Assembly (NCBI GenBank): GCA_034510155.1
Contig: CM067382.1
Location: 66,274,894 to 66,338,893, forward strand
Reading direction: 5' to 3'
Length of the DNA: 64,000 nt
Source: Eucriotettix oculatus
Lineage: Eukaryota > Arthropoda > Insecta > Orthoptera > Tetrigidae
Shown: positions 49,632 to 60,224 of the stretch, in pieces
Layout of the letters: each line of letters starts with the position of its first letter
Numbering within the stretch: position 1 is the stretch's first letter
Notes under the pieces: generated by a model
The model's input: the letters and a program-made list of their open reading frames with translations, nothing else
Told to the model about the DNA's origin: nothing
Database searches by the model: none
Program-made: the position numbers and the translations under genes

Positions 49632-50511
49632 TAATATTTGATTGACTTGGTGTTGGCTTGTGAATATTAATAGAGTTTTTTTGGGTATTAGAGGGGAATC
49701 AGATGAAGAGGGACAGAGGAATAGTTATTTTAAAAGCGGAGAATGAGGTTTTTTTTATTGATAATAATTTACTTGACCTGTTTTCTAGATTCAATAATAA
49801 CAGGTCTGTTTAACAATATTTTTCTTTTCTTGGTACATTTTTTTAAAACATTGATATAAATATGTATGAATACAATAATAAAGTATATGCGTATATTTAA
49901 ATTTGTTTTAGCATGTGTAAGATCATCATCCATCATCTGTTACACTAGTTTTATTATTATATTATTTTCGTGGTTGAGAGACTCAAGGAGAGAATTCTTA
50001 ATTTCTTTGTCTCCTCCTCATCCTCCTTTCCACCTTTCCATACATTTTGTTTGTGTGGAACGGTTTTCCGGTTACAACCCACACACCACGTGTTTCCGGA
50101 TCTCCTCCATGACGCGTTGGGTCGAGTAGTTGTTGTTGTAGGTTCAAACTTTTTTTACTTATTTATGACTGTATTTGTATTAGCAGAGTTATGTAATTTG
50201 TTGTTTAAGATAATTACTACTTGAATAATCTTACTATTACTATAATTTATATTCTATTTTATGTTATGATGTCCATATTTTTTGGTTCTTTATACTCACT
50301 CATCCGGTTCCTGGATTTGAAAGTCCCCCGAAAGTCCGATGATGATGATGATGAGTATATTGTTAAGTCTTATGATGTAATATTTAAGATTCTATATTTA
50401 TAGTAATATTTGATTGACTTGGTGTTGGCTTGTGAATATTAATAGAGTTTTTTTGGGTATTAGAGGGGAATCAGATGAAGAGGGACAAAGGAATAGTTAT
50501 TTTAAAAGCGG
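49632..50511. repeat. 108-bp direct repeats 664 bp apart
   Basis: 49632-49739 and 50404-50511 are direct repeats differing at about one base ('gggacagagg' versus 'gggacaaagg'). The interval (49740-50403) has no recognised coding sequence; 87- and 84-codon frames at 49866-50224 overlap each other. Could be a dispersed duplication or a miniature LTR-like unit; no TG...CA ends are evident. Confidence 0.8.
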
Positions 50512-51087
50512 TAAGAGAATGAGGTAAGAGAGAAATTATTGTTATGTGAGTGAGAGTGGAAGGATGTAGTCTATTGGTAGTTTGTGTGGCAATGATGGCA
50601 ATGGCCAGTGTCAGTGATGGAGCTTTTGCATGATTTTTTTTTCTTTTTTTGTGGTTGATATCAGTGGAATTAGGATGTTTTTTCTAAATTCCCGAGTTCC
50701 ATGGGGGAGATGGAAATGAATAATTTAAGGATTCTGTTTTGCTTGGTTTGAATTTTATTTGAATGGGAGTAGGCAGTTAGTTGATCCCCCATATGGGGGT
50801 TGGATTAGGATTAGGTTAAGGGGTGGAGATGGAAATTGGTGCGTTTCTCTTGAGGAGTGGATAGAGAATTTTGATTTTAGTGTTAATTTTGGATGGAAGT
50901 TAGGTGAAGCTTGGAACCTAGGACAAATCCAAGGTAAGTGATGGAGTTTTTTTTATTGGGATTTGGCAGCCAAAAAAAAATTAATGAGTAAGGGAATGCT
51001 TTGTTTTGAGGGTAAATGAAACTATTGCAGGGTTTGAAAGTGGTTATGCAAGTCCGTCGTATAAACATTACTAAGTGTTTTCACTTA
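50512..51087. other. Unannotated
   Basis: GT- and GGA-rich stretch with short frames only. No gene recognised. Confidence 0.3.
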
Positions 51088-51724
51088 TACATGAAACAAA
51101 CAAACAAAAGAGCAGAAAAAACTGAATAGATAGGAATTTTAAAGATATGTGGTGTGCTATTTTACAAGGTTGGCAGCAGCAGCAGCTCATTCAACACTTT
51201 TTGCAGCAGCAGGAACCTTGATTTTAAATACTAGAAGAGGGACGATTAAGAAAATCCTGTAGCACAGAGTAAAACAGCAGCAGCAGCAGCGCCGCCATTT
51301 AAAAGAATAGTTTTACTCTGCTTCACCACGAAGCTTTTGTAGTTACTATTTTTAACCTCTGGCTGAAGGAAGGAAGGAAGGCTGTTGTATAAAATTATCC
51401 CCGGGGGTGTGTATTGTGAATACTTTTCTGTTGTAGAGAGAACAAGGGCGATGCTTGTCCGACCTTAGAGCTGAACGATTTCTAGTCACGCGCGTAGTCA
51501 TTCATGAAACTTGCCATTTGTTTCAAACAAATTAGTGTTTCGCTTTACAAACTTTAATATTTCATAAATATAAATACGCAGGCTTGGTAAAGTAAGTATT
51601 TGCAAACTTTTGAAGAAAGGTTTTGCAGCAACTCCGTGATCTAGAATTCGTGCTAGAAAGTAGTATTCTTCTAATTGCACGCCGCTTTTGCAACTTAAAT
51701 ATTTCATTACTCCTGGAGCAGTTT
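51088..51724 (-). mobile_element. LINE-A fragment, C-terminus and part of 3' UTR
   Basis: Minus-strand LINE-A from 'ctgctccaggagtaatgaaa' to the 'acaaacaaacatgtat' part of the 3' UTR; the 3' terminus is missing. Compared base by base with 57500-58035 it has extra GTA, TTC and GCC triplets (51658-51690), CAG runs (51174-51185, 51277-51292), (GGAA)n (51366-51380) and GC/AC gains. Confidence 0.9.
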
Positions 51725-52149
51725 AAAATAAGTGTCACGTTTGTGATTTTAAGATTTTATTTACTGTTTGTTTATTGATTATAAATACAAATTATTTCCC
51801 CACGCCCTATTTGTCGTTAAGGATCTTCCTCTACAAATACAATTTCTTCATAGGTGGTTAAAATTTGGTAGTTTCCGTCACTGCCTGCGGTACGGGGTTT
51901 GTGTTTCCCACACTCCGGGGGAATTCCACCCCCCTGCAAAGGCCCGAGAGAACAAAAGAGCCGCCGCCACCACCACCACTACACTTGACAGAGTATTTGC
52001 TCGGGACTAACACAAGAGGCAGGCCACTCGCTCGCAGCTCCTCCTCCTCGGCTCGACAACTGACTGACCACCGCGCCATTGTCTTGTTCCAATAATAAGT
52101 GACCCCCCTGCAAGTGTCAGCGGACTGGGAAAGATTTCTGTGAATATCC
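51725..52149. other. Unannotated
   Basis: Contains (CCA/CAC)n at 51964-51982. Short frames only. Confidence 0.3.
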
Positions 52150-52167
52150 TGTTTTGTGCAATGTTAT

Positions 52168-52960
52168 TCTAAGAGAGAGAAAGAGACAGAGAGACAGAGA
52201 GAGACAGAGAGATAGAGAGAGACAGGGAGAGACAGAGAGAGAGCCAGAGAGACGGAGACAAAGAGAGACAGGGAGACAGGGAGAGAGACAGAGAGAGACA
52301 GGGAGAGAGACAGAGAGACAGGGAGACAAAGAGAGACAGATAGAAACAGAGAGACAGGGAGAGACAGAGAGAAACAGAGAGACATAGAGAGAGCCAGAGA
52401 GACAGGGAGACAAAGAGAGACAGATAGAGACAGAGAGACAGAGAGAGAGACAGAGAGAGAGACTGGGAGAGACAGAGAGACAGGGAGACAAAGAGAGACA
52501 GATAGAAACAGAGAGACAGGGAGAGAGACAGGGAGAGACAGAGAGAGACAGAGAGAAACAGAGAGACATAGAGAGAGACAGGGAGACAGGGAGCAAAGAG
52601 AGACAGGGAGACAGATAGAGACAGAGAGACAGGGAGACGAAGAGAGACAGAGAGATAGATAGAGACAGAGAAACAGGGAGAGAGACAGAGAGAGACAAAT
52701 AGAGAGAGAGACAAACAGAGAGAGAGACAAACAGAGAGAGATAGAGAGAGATAGAGAGACAGAGAGAGAGGAGACAGAGAGAGAGGAGAGATACAGGGAG
52801 ACAGAGAGACAGGGAGAGAGCGCGCGTGCGAGAGAGACAGACTAGGGAGAGGAGAGAGAGGCTGGGAGATAGACAGAGAGAGACAGGGAGAGACGGGGAG
52901 GGAGAGACAGAAGGAGAGACAAATGAGAGAGATGACAGGAAGAGACCAGATAGAAGGCCT
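52168..52960. repeat. GAGACA/GAGA purine tract, ~800 bp
   Basis: Degenerate repeats of GAGAGACA and GGGAGACA. Frames up to 303 codons on the minus strand encode only SLSLSV/CLS-type repeats and are not genes. Confidence 0.98.
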
Positions 52961-53544
52961 ATAGGAGTTCCCATCTTCGCTGTCCCGGTGGGTTTCTTCC
53001 CTTTCAGCTCTCTCTCTTCGTATCCCATTTCTCCTCCTCTCTCCCCGTTCGCAGCTTCACTGCTCCGCGTTCTACTCCCCCCCCTTTGACTCTTCTCCCC
53101 TCTCTCTCCCCACCTTCTCTCTCACGCTCGACCGCGCCGCTGTGAGCCATCTGCGTCTCTGTCAGCATCCAGTTCGCCCGCTCGCCAGCACGCTCGCCAT
53201 TATCTGTCTCTCTCCCCTCCCTCGTCTCTCCCTCTCTCTCCTCTCTCTCCCGTTCTCCATCTCGCCGCTTTTTCTCTCCTCTCTCATCGTTCCTCTTACA
53301 ACTTCTCTGCTCTCTTCCTCCCCCACTCCCTATTCTTTCTTCATCATCCCCAAACCACCCGATCACATTCCCAAGCCCTCCGCCTGCCCCCCTACGCCGA
53401 TAAGAATCAACGCCACCACTACCTCATTGCCCTCCCCGCCCACGTCCACCCCGCGCCACCTCCAGACGGACGAATAAGAGCAAGGCAGCTCAGTGCATCC
53501 GTTTACCACCGCAGGCAGGGCAGTTTTCCATCCATTTCATCTTC
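52961..53544. other. Pyrimidine-rich unannotated stretch
   Basis: CT-rich plus strand from 53010 to 53400. Complementary open frames at 53004-53477 reflect base bias. No gene recognised. Confidence 0.4.
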
Positions 53545-53894
53545 ACGTGGTCTACTAATCTATCCCTTCAAAGACCTCCATATTATTCTCGCCTATCTTA
53601 GTTACTCCATCCACGCATCTCATTCTCCTTTAGCACCACATTTAAAAAGCCTCTATTCTTTTCCTTTCAGCACGACACTCCATACCAACATTTCCTAATA
53701 TTAATACTTATATTTTCCGTAAACCTTTCTCGCCATTACTATCTCCCTGTGGTTAAGTAACTTCCTTCCCAATCTAAGAGCGTTTGTTATATTCGACTAT
53801 TTCCCATACAACATTCCATCACCTTGGTTTTCCCTCTATTAATCCTCACGTTGCACTCTTTCTCCAGGACCACGTTATTATGGTTTCCAAGTCA
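53545..53894 (-). pseudogene. LINE-B fragment joined to LINE-A
   Basis: Minus-strand LINE-B, from the region after the FADD box (53885) to near the C-terminal tail (53545). It stops at 53894 where a plus-oriented LINE-A begins, so LINE-A probably inserted into or truncated it. Confidence 0.7.
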
Positions 53895-54745
53895 AGCGTG
53901 CGATTAGTAGAATACTACTTTCCAGCACGAATTCTAGATCATGGAGTTGCTGCAAAACCTTTCCTCAAAAGTTTTCAAATACTTACTTTACCAAGCCTGT
54001 ATGTATATTTTTATGAAGTATTAAAGTTTGTAAAGCGAAACACTAATTTGTTTTATGAATACGCAACTAGAAATCAGAGGTTCAGCTCTAAGGTCGGACA
54101 AGCATCGCCCTTGTTCTACACCAGAAAAGTATTCACAATAACCCCGGGGATAATTTTATACAACAGCCTTCCTTCCTTCCTCCAGAGGTTAAAAATAGCA
54201 ATTACAAAAGCTTCGTGGTGAAGCAGAGTAAAAAACTATTCTTTTAAATGGCGGCGCTGCTGCTGCTGCTGCTGTTTTACTCTGCTGTGCTACAAGATTT
54301 TTTCTTAATCGTCCCTCTTCTAGTATTTAAAATCAAGGTGGTTCCTGCTGCTGCAAAAAGTGTTGAATGAGCTGCTGCTGCCAACCTTGTAAAAAATAGC
54401 ACATCACCTCATATCTTTAAAATTTCTATTCTGTTTTTTCTTCTCCCATTTTGTTTGTTTGTTTCATGTATATAGCTGCTGCTGCTGGAGCAAGGACAGA
54501 GTTTCCTGGTCCAAGTAGTTCAAAACTCCTCTGCCCAGTGTGGGGTGCGTGTTCCCAGTCATGGTGTGTGCTGTGTGTGTATATATTTACTTTTGTCTAT
54601 ATACAATTTCTTTTACTAATTTCTTTTTTAAAATTTTTTGTCTTAATTATGTACTTTATTTTGCTCATTTTTCAATTTTTAATGTATGACGTAGTATCCT
54701 CCTATTTCCTCAATCGACGATTAATGGGACACAACAATAAATCTT
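53895..54745 (+). mobile_element. LINE-A fragment, C-terminus to 3' end
   Basis: Begins 'agcgtgcgattag' (LINE-A RAIRILSS/SCKP region) and runs through the 3' terminus at 54700-54745. The terminal stem is damaged (CCTCAATCGACGA). A 145-codon frame (53784-54221) covers part of it and reads SFQILTLPSLYVYFYEVLKFVKR in two pieces before breaking. Expansions of CTG, TTCC and CAG type as in other copies. Confidence 0.9.
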
Positions 54746-55544
54746 AAAATCTAATCTTCAACTAAACAGGAACGACCTTAAATTTATTCGTTGTATTTTT
54801 TTTTATATTGTAATAATTACTTACATGATTATAATTTTTGTTCCTCACTTTAATCGTAATCAGATGATAATTTTCGCACGTTTGAAAAAAATCGTGGCCA
54901 CGTGCCACGTCAAGACAGAATGTAATTTGACAGGCCCAGCAATGCTCCTCCTTGCGTGGTTGGGGAAGAGGAGGAGGAGGGGGAGGGGGTAAAAAAAAAA
55001 GGAACCACAAGTTGTCGTAATTAATGATCTTTTCACAGCAGACTGAACACGGGCCATATAGTTATTTTTGTATATATATATACACACACGTATATTCTTT
55101 TATTTTTATATTTGAAAGATTGCTGCTAAAAATGTTGGTCGAACGTGTAATGAGCCCCCGAGAAACATCAACATGTACGTACATCACCACTTTACTTCCC
55201 CTTGGCGACAGGAAGGCGCACACACACACACACACACGGTAGTTCTTCGACGCTAAAAAAGAAATGCATTCCTTGATTAATTAGAAGGCGCCGCCTCTTT
55301 CGTGTAACAGGATGATTACTTAGAAATCTTCCCAAGCTCGTAAAATGTAATGTTATTTTTTTTTCTCCCCTCCCCCCATCCCCTCCCCTCCCCCTCCTTC
55401 CTTCCTCCCTCCGCGTCTTACACTCCTAACAGATTCACGCAATATAACAACAACAAAAAAACAAGCATATAAAAAATATATATATATATAATGCGACAAA
55501 AAGACGAAAACGTTTCTCAAAATAATAATAGATGGAGAACCCTT
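54746..55544. other. Unannotated
   Basis: Contains (TA)n at 55070-55082 and 55479-55490 and (CA)n at 55218-55236. No gene recognised. Confidence 0.35.
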
Positions 55545-55804
55545 CGTACTGTGGTGACTCATGACACATGTTCTGCCTGGTGGTGACGTCATCGTTGTTG
55601 GTTTGCCTGATGTTCCTTTTGCTGCATCACGTCTCTTCTAGATCCTCTAGCGCCTCTTCTTCTTCAGGTTAAATCTCCACGTCAAATGTTATCTTTTTGT
55701 TTTCCGTACTCCCCATCAAAATGAATCTTCTTTCTCATAACATGCCGAATTTAAACTTTTACGCATGTTGGTTCTTCAGCCACTGCTCTCTCTATTCTCT
55801 CTCA

Positions 55805-55849
<45 letters not shown>

Positions 55850-55898
55850 TCTCTCTCTCTTCTCTCTCTTCTCTCTCTCTTCTCTCTCTCTTCTCTCT

Positions 55899-55931
<33 letters not shown>

Positions 55932-56305
55932 CTCTCTCTCTCTTCTCTCTCTCTCTTCTCTCTCTCTTCTCTCTCTCTTCTCTCTCTCTTCTCTCTCTCT
56001 TCTCTCTCTCTCTTCTCTCTCTCTTCTCTCTCTCTTCTCTCTCTCTTCTCTTTCTCTCTTCTCTCTCTTCTCTCTCTCTCTCTAATCCCGTCTTTCTCAG
56101 GAACAGCTCCACCGGACCAACTGTCCAAATACAATGCACTCCAGGCAATAAATAATAATGTTGTAAAACGGCGACGTTTCCCGCCTACTCGGCCCATGAC
56201 CAAACCCACCCAGCCTCGTCTTTCGTCCTGCTGCTGTACGCAAATACCAAAAACTAAAATTATTTTTGCTTTACCCGTTGAATGTAGGGGGTCATGAGTC
56301 ACCAC
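55545..56305 (-). repeat. Family F repeat, inverted copy with expanded TC tract
   Basis: Reverse-orientation family F. It corresponds to 56655-57110 and 20205-20680. The internal (GA)n of the other copies is expanded here to a ~290-bp TC/TTCTC tract at 55795-56083. Frames of 106-167 codons through it encode only low-complexity repeats. Confidence 0.85.
55795..56083. repeat. (TCTC/TTCTC)n tract inside family F
   Basis: Pure pyrimidine tract. In the other F copies the same site holds only (GA)n of 12-40 bp (20428-20441; 56832-56873), so this is a local expansion at a pre-existing microsatellite. Confidence 0.95.
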
Positions 56306-56654
56306 AGTACTCCTCCTGATTGTTTGACTCAGAGGTCACCACACTCTTCTTCCTTTGGGGGGGAAATAACAGCCCAGGTTCAATCCGCCTGCACGTGATT
56401 TGGTTGTTGCAGTCCACGTCGTTTCTGGCACATCACATGGTATGACGTCGTTGCCTACCTTTATCTCCCTACATATTGGAGTTCGTCCTTATTTATCTTA
56501 TAACCATCTGGGCGCCCGACGATGCACGGATACTTATTTGTATTAATTAACCCGGTGCAGTATTTAATGTGTAGAGCACATTGCCATACCTCCCTTATCC
56601 CCTCTTATTAACAAAGGAACAGTTATATGTAATGCAACTACGTATTTGCCATTT
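56306..56654. other. Spacer between inverted F copies
   Basis: No feature recognised. Confidence 0.3.
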
Positions 56655-56830
56655 GTAGAGACTTAGTTTTTGGTATTTGCGTACAGCAGGACGAAAGACG
56701 AGGGTGGGTGGGTTTGGTCATGGGCCGAGTAAGCGGGAAACGTCGCCCGTTTTACAACATTATTTATTGTCTGTAGTGCATTGTATTTGGACAGTTGGTC
56801 CGGTGGAGCTGTTCCTGAGAAAGACGGGGA

Positions 56831-56875
<45 letters not shown>

Positions 56876-57212
56876 AGTGGCTGAAGAACCAACATGCGTA
56901 AAAGTTTAATTTCGGCATGTTATGAGAAAGAAGATTCATTTTGATGGGAGTAAGGAAAACAAAAAGATAACATTTGATGGAGATTTAATCTGAAGGAGAA
57001 GAGGCGCTAGAGGATCTAGAAGAGACGTGATCCAGCAAAGGAACATCAGGCAAACCAAGAACGATGACGTCACCACCAGGCAGAACATCTGGTAACGGGC
57101 ATTTTTACCCGGCTTTTCCAAATAAACCATTCTCGTTGATTCGCTGTTGTTTTCATTTCAATTATATCGTTCGTCACCCGGGAGCAGCAGCCATTTAGGA
57201 GCTGCATGAATT
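56655..57212 (+). repeat. Family F repeat, left half
   Basis: Plus-oriented F up to 'gagctgcatgaatta', where LINE-A interrupts it. It is close to an inverted match of 55560-56280. Contains (GA)n at 56832-56873. Confidence 0.85.
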
Positions 57213-58684
57213 AGATTTAGATTTAGATTTATTGTTGTTTCCATTAATCCTCGATTGAGGAAATAGGATACGTCATACATTAAAAATTAAAAATGAACAA
57301 AATAAAGTACATAATTACAGACAAATAAACTTAAAATAAATTAATAAAAGAAAATGTATATAGACAAAACTCAATATAAACACAACACGGACACACACTG
57401 GGAAACACAAACAAGCACACACTGAGGAACACGGAATGGAGTTTTAACTACTTGGAGCTCTGCGACCAGGAAACTGTCCTTCCGTCGTAGCTCCAGGCAA
57501 TACATGAAACAAACAAACAAAAGAGCAGAAAAAACGGAATAGAAATTTTAAGATATGTGATGTGCTATTTTACAAGGCAGCTCATTCAACACTTGCAGCA
57601 GGAACCTTGATTTAAATACTAGAAGGACGATTAAGAAAATCCTGTACCGAGTAAAACGCGCCATTTAAAAGAATAGTTTTACTCTGCTTCACGAAGCTTT
57701 TGTAGTTACTATTTTTAACCTCTGGCGGAAGGCTGTTGTATAAAATTATTCCGGTATTGTGAATACTTTTCTGGTGTAGAGCAAGGCGATGCTTGTCCGA
57801 CCTTAGAGCTAAACGATTTCTAGTCGCGTATTCATGAAACTCGCCATTTGTTTGAAACAAATTAGTGTTTCGTTTTACAAACTTTAATATTTCATAAATA
57901 TATACGCTTGGTAAAGTAAGTATTTGCAAACTTTTGAAGAAAGGTTTGCAACTCGATCTAGAATTCGTGCTAGAAAGTATTCTAATTGCACGCTTTTGCA
58001 ACTTAAATATTTCATTACTCCTGGAGCAGTTTCCCCAATTAGAGATGCCATAGCTCATAATTGAATGAAAATACGCGAAATAAACCATTTTGACGTACTT
58101 TTTGTCAACGTGTTGCATTAGTGTTCTCAGAGAATAACAAGCTGAACTTAGTTTTCCGGCAAGCAGATCTATATGGTCGTTCCACTTTAATTTATCGTCA
58201 ATCCGAAGGCCGAGGAAAGGTGCATTAGCTGAGAACTTGTCTACTGGTCTATTACTAGCATCAGCACTAAACTGAACTAACTTAGTCTTATCTAGGTTGA
58301 GGGATAATTTATTCACGTTAAACCAAATATTTAGACCATTCAGAGCGTTGTCTACTTTCTTAATCAGATTATTTAAGTTTTTATCTGCAATAATTATATT
58401 TGTATCATCCGCGTAGAGAATCGATTTTATAGGATTTACGTATCCTGGGAGATCGTTTATGTACAGAATAAAAAGTAAAGGCCCAAGAATTGATCCTTGA
58501 GGAACTCCACATGTAATAAATTCCCAATCGGATAAGTGAAGTTGGCCGTCTTTGGTTTCAATTACTACTTGTTGTTTGCGATTTGTAAGATACGATCTTA
58601 GTAAAAGTTGACGTGTTTTCCCCCGAATTCCATAATATTCCATCTTTTTTATAATAATTTGGTGATCTACGGTGTCGAAAGCCT
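57213..58684 (-). mobile_element. LINE-A (CR1/Jockey-group), 5'-truncated open copy
   Basis: The 3' end is a (TTTAGA)n-type tail at 57211-57232 preceded, on the minus strand, by the CCTCAATCGAGG stem-loop (57249-57260) and a ~400-bp 3' UTR. The 5' end is truncated inside RT motif A (KAFDTVDH). Endonuclease, ORF1 and upstream RT are missing. It is inserted in family F; the unoccupied equivalent is at 20845-20860. Because its RT is open it is probably a recent insertion. Confidence 0.9.
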
Positions 58685-58712
58685 TTTTTGCTTTACCGAC
58701 CGACTGAGCCAA
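57612..58712 (-). CDS. Non-LTR retrotransposon reverse transcriptase, partial
   Basis: Open frame of 366 codons. Residues 1-10 come from family F sequence upstream of the insertion, so the ATG is fortuitous. LINE sequence begins at about residue 10. RT motif A is AFDTVDH (11-17), motif B is GVPQGSILGPLLF (69-81), and catalytic YADD is at 100-103. NKLSLNLDKTK (134-144) and FLGLRIDDKLKW (166-177) follow. The C-terminal connection domain includes YFAYFHSIMSYGISNWG (211-227), FKLQKRAIRIL (236-246), YATRN (295-299) and ILYNSLPPEVKN (323-334). The protein would use element RNA to prime reverse transcription at a nicked target. Lacking the N-terminal RT fingers and the endonuclease, this copy cannot act on its own. 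CR1/Jockey-group placement rests on motif wording, not on a tree. Confidence 0.9.
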   Translation of the reverse strand: MAQSVGKAKKAFDTVDHQIIIKKMEYYGIRGKTRQLLLRSYLTNRKQQVVIETKDGQLHLSDWEFITCGVPQGSILGPLLFILYINDLPGYVNPIKSILYADDTNIIIADKNLNNLIKKVDNALNGLNIWFNVNKLSLNLDKTKLVQFSADASNRPVDKFSANAPFLGLRIDDKLKWNDHIDLLAGKLSSACYSLRTLMQHVDKKYVKMVYFAYFHSIMSYGISNWGNCSRSNEIFKLQKRAIRILSSTNSRSSCKPFFKSLQILTLPSVYIYEILKFVKRNTNLFQTNGEFHEYATRNRLALRSDKHRLALHQKSIHNTGIILYNSLPPEVKNSNYKSFVKQSKTILLNGAFYSVQDFLNRPSSI

Positions 58713-58915
58713 TTTGATTATACATTTTTTTTACTCGTAAATTTATATTTTTATTAAAACTTAATTTGAGTTATATTTATTTTGGAAATTTATAATGTAA
58801 TATCATCATTATTAAATGGAATATATTCAAGTTAAATATACTCTTTTTTATTATTTAACAATTCCTAGTTATAATAATATTTTTGCAGTGTTAACAAAGA
58901 CCAAACACCACACTT
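58685..58915 (+). repeat. Family F repeat, right half
   Basis: Continues F after the LINE-A insertion: 'gctttaccgaccgactgagc' onward matches 20868-21090. A minus-oriented piece of the same end recurs at 63570-63620. Confidence 0.85.
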
Positions 58916-58927
58916 GTGTTCACTTCC

Positions 58928-59110
58928 TCTCTAATACTATAAGACCGTCACGTCTCAAGACGTGGACTATTAATCTAAGTCCCTCCATATTAGTCTCTCT
59001 TCTCTTATAAATTCCTCGTTAGTTACTCTATCCACGGCACCTTATTCTCTTCTAACGCCACATTTCAAAAGGCTTCTATTTTCTACTCCTGTCTCGCTTC
59101 CATGCATAAG
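58928..59110 (-). pseudogene. LINE-B fragment
   Basis: Minus-strand LINE-B segment covering the 'gaatagaagcctttgaaatg' region through 'gtggactattaatct...'. It ends in the left arm of the hairpin at 59091, where the minus strand reads LMHGSET, the RTE motif usually written as LYGSETW. Confidence 0.65.
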
Positions 59111-59192
59111 GACTGGAGGACACAAAAAAAAAACAAAAATTAGATATTATAAAAGATTAATAAAGCCAGGTACTTATGCATGGAGGCGAGAC
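59091..59192. repeat. Hairpin element, copy 1
   Basis: Arms GTCTCGCTTCCATGCATAAG (59091-59110) and its inverted copy (59173-59192, one mismatch) around a 62-bp loop. The same hairpin occurs at 63632-63740 with the loop in opposite orientation. The arm sequence is also LINE-B coding sequence. Confidence 0.85.
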
Positions 59193-59370
59193 AAGGGTCT
59201 TGACAGTCTGGTATTTCTCGAATCTGGATTATTGAAAGGAAAATTCTTAGAAGAAAAAGGAGAATGGCGAATAAGGTATAACAAAGAACTATGTCAATTG
59301 TATTATGTAACTCAGGATATTAAAATAGGTCGACTGACTGAGGTGGACACATTCAAAGAATGACTGATTG
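59173..59370 (+). pseudogene. Second RTE-like LINE fragment
   Basis: In pieces reads LMHGGET, VLTV, SNLDY, ENGE, YNKEL, QLY, IGRL and RWTHSKN. This resembles the SETWVLTK...NGEWRIRYNKEL..LY...GRLRWAGH C-terminus common in arthropod endonuclease/reverse-transcriptase elements. A 39-bp part of its end recurs inverted at 63962-64000. Confidence 0.6.
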
Positions 59371-59913
59371 TACAATCAGGATCAGACCTTGATTAATTGG
59401 AATTTACGGTACGGTCACATCTCGACGAAGTACCGGTACCAGGATTTTTTTTAAAAATGGCGGCGGGTGTAACCGTAGCCGTGTGGCCTACCATTCTGCC
59501 TGTGAAGAATTATTGCTGGCATTATGAGCTGACTAATATAGTCATTCGTATGGGATTGTCCTGACCCCCGTGCGTGTGTAGGTGTGAGTTATGGAGTTCC
59601 TGTTATGCGCGAGAAAGTGCTTCCACGTGTCTGCTGCTGCCTCCTCCTTATTCTTCTCCTCCTCCACCAACCTCCATGCTCCATCGATCCGTGGAAGTGA
59701 TGCTATATTTCTTGGACTTTAGAGGAACTCAATCATATGGGAGACGAGGGTGCGGGGGATGTGGAAGACTGTAGAGGAGGGGCGTGGATGGATCCTCGCC
59801 GTCTCTTCTTTAAGGCTAAATTACTTCTCCAGAGACCTGATTATTTACTTTAGTCCCAGGCTGAGGAAAGTTGGATACGTCGTAAATTACATCAAGTAAG
59901 AAATAATTATTCG
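59371..59913. other. Unannotated
   Basis: CTCCTC tract at 59642-59665. No gene recognised. Confidence 0.35.
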
Positions 59914-60222
59914 TCTCTCTCTCTTCTCTCTCTCTTTTCTCTCTCCTCTCTCTCTTCAATCTCTCTTCTCTCTCTTCTCTCTCTCTTCTCTCTCTTCTCT
60001 CTCTTCTCTCTCTCTTCTCTCTCTCTTCTCTCTCTCTCTCTCTTCTCTCTCTCTTCTCTCTCTCTTCTCTCTCTTCTCTCTCGCTTCTCTCTCTTCTCTC
60101 TCTCCTCTCTCCTCTCTCTCTTCTCTCTCTCTTCTCTCTCTTCTCTCTCTTCACTCTCTCCTCTCTCTCTTCTCTCTCTTCTCTCTCTCTTCTCTCTCTC
60201 TTCTCTCTCTCCTCTCTTCTCA
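59914..60222. repeat. (TCTC/TTCTC)n tract
   Basis: About 300 bp of pyrimidine repeats next to the R1 end. Frames through it are low complexity. Confidence 0.97.
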
Positions 60223-60224
60223 GA

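Noticed and set aside
49632..50511. LTR retrotransposon
   Set aside because: No TG...CA ends, primer-binding site, polypurine tract or coding remnants were found, so it is only reported as direct repeats.
52117..53028. 303-codon minus-strand frame
   Set aside because: SLSLSV/CLS low-complexity translation of the GAGACA tract, open in all frames.
55697..56305. 152-codon plus and 167-codon minus frames
   Set aside because: Run through the TC tract inside family F; overlapping frames on both strands.
56370..56400. tRNA B-box-like 'ggttcaatccgcc'
   Set aside because: No matching A-box, acceptor stem or cloverleaf around it.
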